From Deltaproteobacteria bacterium (GTDB lineage Bacteria; Desulfobacterota; Desulfarculia; Adiutricales; Adiutricaceae): DNA of 14,211 bases. The notes beneath the pieces are model-generated. The model did no database searches, was not told the DNA's origin, and saw only the letters and a program-made list of their open reading frames with translations. This document shows, in pieces, positions 13,291 through 14,211 of the stretch (position 1 is the first letter of the stretch; each line of letters opens with the position of its first letter). Made by a program: the position numbers and the translations under genes. The stretch lies in contig JAIRNQ010000068.1 of assembly GCA_031257955.1 (NCBI GenBank), positions 1-14,211 on the forward strand. Direction: 5' to 3'.

Positions 13291-14172
13291 ATGAAAAGGC
13301 TACCCATAGGCATTACGGATTTTTCCGAAATAATCCGAGGCGACTACCTTTACGCCGACAAAACGGAGCTAATTTACGAGATGGTTACCTCGTTTACGCC
13401 TTTTTATCTGGGCCGGCCTGACGGTTTTGGAAAAACGCTTCTTCTTTCCACGCTTGAGGCAATTTTCCAAGGCCGCCGGGATCTGTTCGAGGGCCTTTGG
13501 ATAGCCGACTCCGATTATGACTGGTTGCCCAGGCCATTCATTCGCGTGAACATGGCCGGACTCGATACCAGCGACGGGAACGCCTTTGATAAAAGCCTTT
13601 TTTCACGGTTCAAGGCCATTGCCGAACCGGAGGGCATTAAGCTTGAAAAACGTTTTATAGGGTTCGCGTTGGAAGGCTTAGCCAGAGGTCTTCAGAAAAA
13701 ATACAATTCACGGGTGGCTATTATTATCGAAGAGTATAATGCCCCTGGCTTAAACAAGATTACCGATAATGAGGTTAGACGGCGCATTTTTGGTACCTTA
13801 GATCACATATATAGTATAATTAAAGGTATGTTAAGCAAGGATTTCTTTCTAATCACCGGCCCGGGAGAATATGATCCGGAATCGAGCGGAACCTACGTAC
13901 TTGATCTGAACGATTTAACCATGCAGCCAGATTTCCTTCCCATCCTGGGATTCACGACGGAGGAATTTGACGCCCTCTTTGGGGACCGCTTGCCGGCAAC
14001 ATTAACGGCCTTAAAAGCCAAAGGCCAACTCCCGCCCGAGGCCACCGAACTCGATTTACGGCAAAGAATCCTAAGCAAGGCTCAACGGTTCGATTGTTAC
14101 AGCGATTTGGCCGTGCTCAATAGCCGCTCGGTTTTGGACCTCTTTCACCGGGAAACGTTAGACGAGTTTTGA
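13291..14172 (+). CDS. Truncated, degenerate AAA-ATPase-like protein
   Basis: A 293-residue member of the AAA-ATPase-like family (PF09820 type) that lacks the C-terminal nuclease domain. It opens with KRLPIGITDFSEIIRGDYLYADKT, as the family does. The P-loop is changed to GRPDGFGKT (41-49; usual RPRRFGKT), and Walker B to IIIEEYNAP (144-152; usual LIDEYDAP). TGITRY has become TGPGEY (189-194) and WYDGYNWGG has become RFDCYSDLA (266-274). LGFTTEEFDALF (219-230) is kept. The frame stops just after LNSRSVLDLFHRE, where full-length relatives continue into the Trp-containing linker and nuclease. The start at 13291 has GGGGAG 5 nt upstream and coincides with family homology; in-frame starts at 13141 and a TTG at 13024 are less likely. 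It is probably a decaying paralogue, or a small non-catalytic partner. Confidence 0.78.
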   Translation: MKRLPIGITDFSEIIRGDYLYADKTELIYEMVTSFTPFYLGRPDGFGKTLLLSTLEAIFQGRRDLFEGLWIADSDYDWLPRPFIRVNMAGLDTSDGNAFDKSLFSRFKAIAEPEGIKLEKRFIGFALEGLARGLQKKYNSRVAIIIEEYNAPGLNKITDNEVRRRIFGTLDHIYSIIKGMLSKDFFLITGPGEYDPESSGTYVLDLNDLTMQPDFLPILGFTTEEFDALFGDRLPATLTALKAKGQLPPEATELDLRQRILSKAQRFDCYSDLAVLNSRSVLDLFHRETLDEF

Positions 14173-14211
14173 CATTATCTTAGTTTGCCAAGAGATATGT
14201 CGCGCCCAATG

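Noticed and set aside
1..14211. CRISPR array, tRNA, rRNA, insertion sequence or prophage genes.
   Set aside because: No regularly spaced repeats, no cloverleaf or rRNA-like sequence, and no transposase, integrase or phage structural protein were recognised on either strand.

Overview
The window comes from a bacterium with fairly GC-rich coding DNA, interrupted by one AT-rich intergenic island (about 6600-7000). No rRNA, tRNA or other taxonomic marker is present. A PspA/PspB/PspC cluster behind a near-perfect sigma-54 promoter, together with a DUF2292 protein and AAA-ATPase-like/DUF1703 proteins, fits a Gram-negative bacterium, possibly of the old Deltaproteobacteria. That placement is weak inference.

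Region 1 (1-6473, + strand) is an ABC importer operon of the Dpp/Opp/Nik class. It holds a permease (5' end outside the window), a second permease fused to the first ATPase, a second ATPase overlapping it by ATGA, a substrate-binding lipoprotein, and a class I SAM-dependent methyltransferase. The lipoprotein should capture a peptide, metal complex or similar small ligand, the two permease domains form the channel, and the two ATPase domains drive import. The methyltransferase may act on the imported ligand. Between the lipoprotein and methyltransferase genes lie two hairpins that compete for one shared arm.

Region 2 (6474-7803) has a long non-coding stretch with an AT-rich island, an 18-bp perfect palindrome, a likely sigma-70 promoter and a structured leader of about 350 nt. 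The leader precedes a small gene for two tandem DUF2292 (YezD-like) units, closed by a clear intrinsic terminator.

Region 3 (7979-10687, - strand) has a full-length AAA-ATPase-like protein with a C-terminal PD-(D/E)XK (DUF1703) nuclease domain. About 700 bp follow without a convincing gene, holding a GC-rich block flanked by 9-bp inverted repeats, a weak terminator and a strong 14-bp hairpin.

Region 4 (10688-12732, - strand) is a phage-shock-protein operon in the order pspA, pspB, relic pspC start, short PspC-like gene, pspC. It is driven by a textbook -24/-12 promoter. A tandem repeat of about 162 bp duplicated the 5' end of the short pspC gene and left a broken copy.

Region 5 (12733-14211, + strand) carries a second AAA-ATPase-like gene. 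It is truncated before the nuclease domain, has degenerate catalytic motifs, and is preceded by the relic 5' end of another family member with a closely matching leader. Both the pspC and AAA loci thus show duplication of a gene start with its ribosome-binding site, the most unusual theme of the window.
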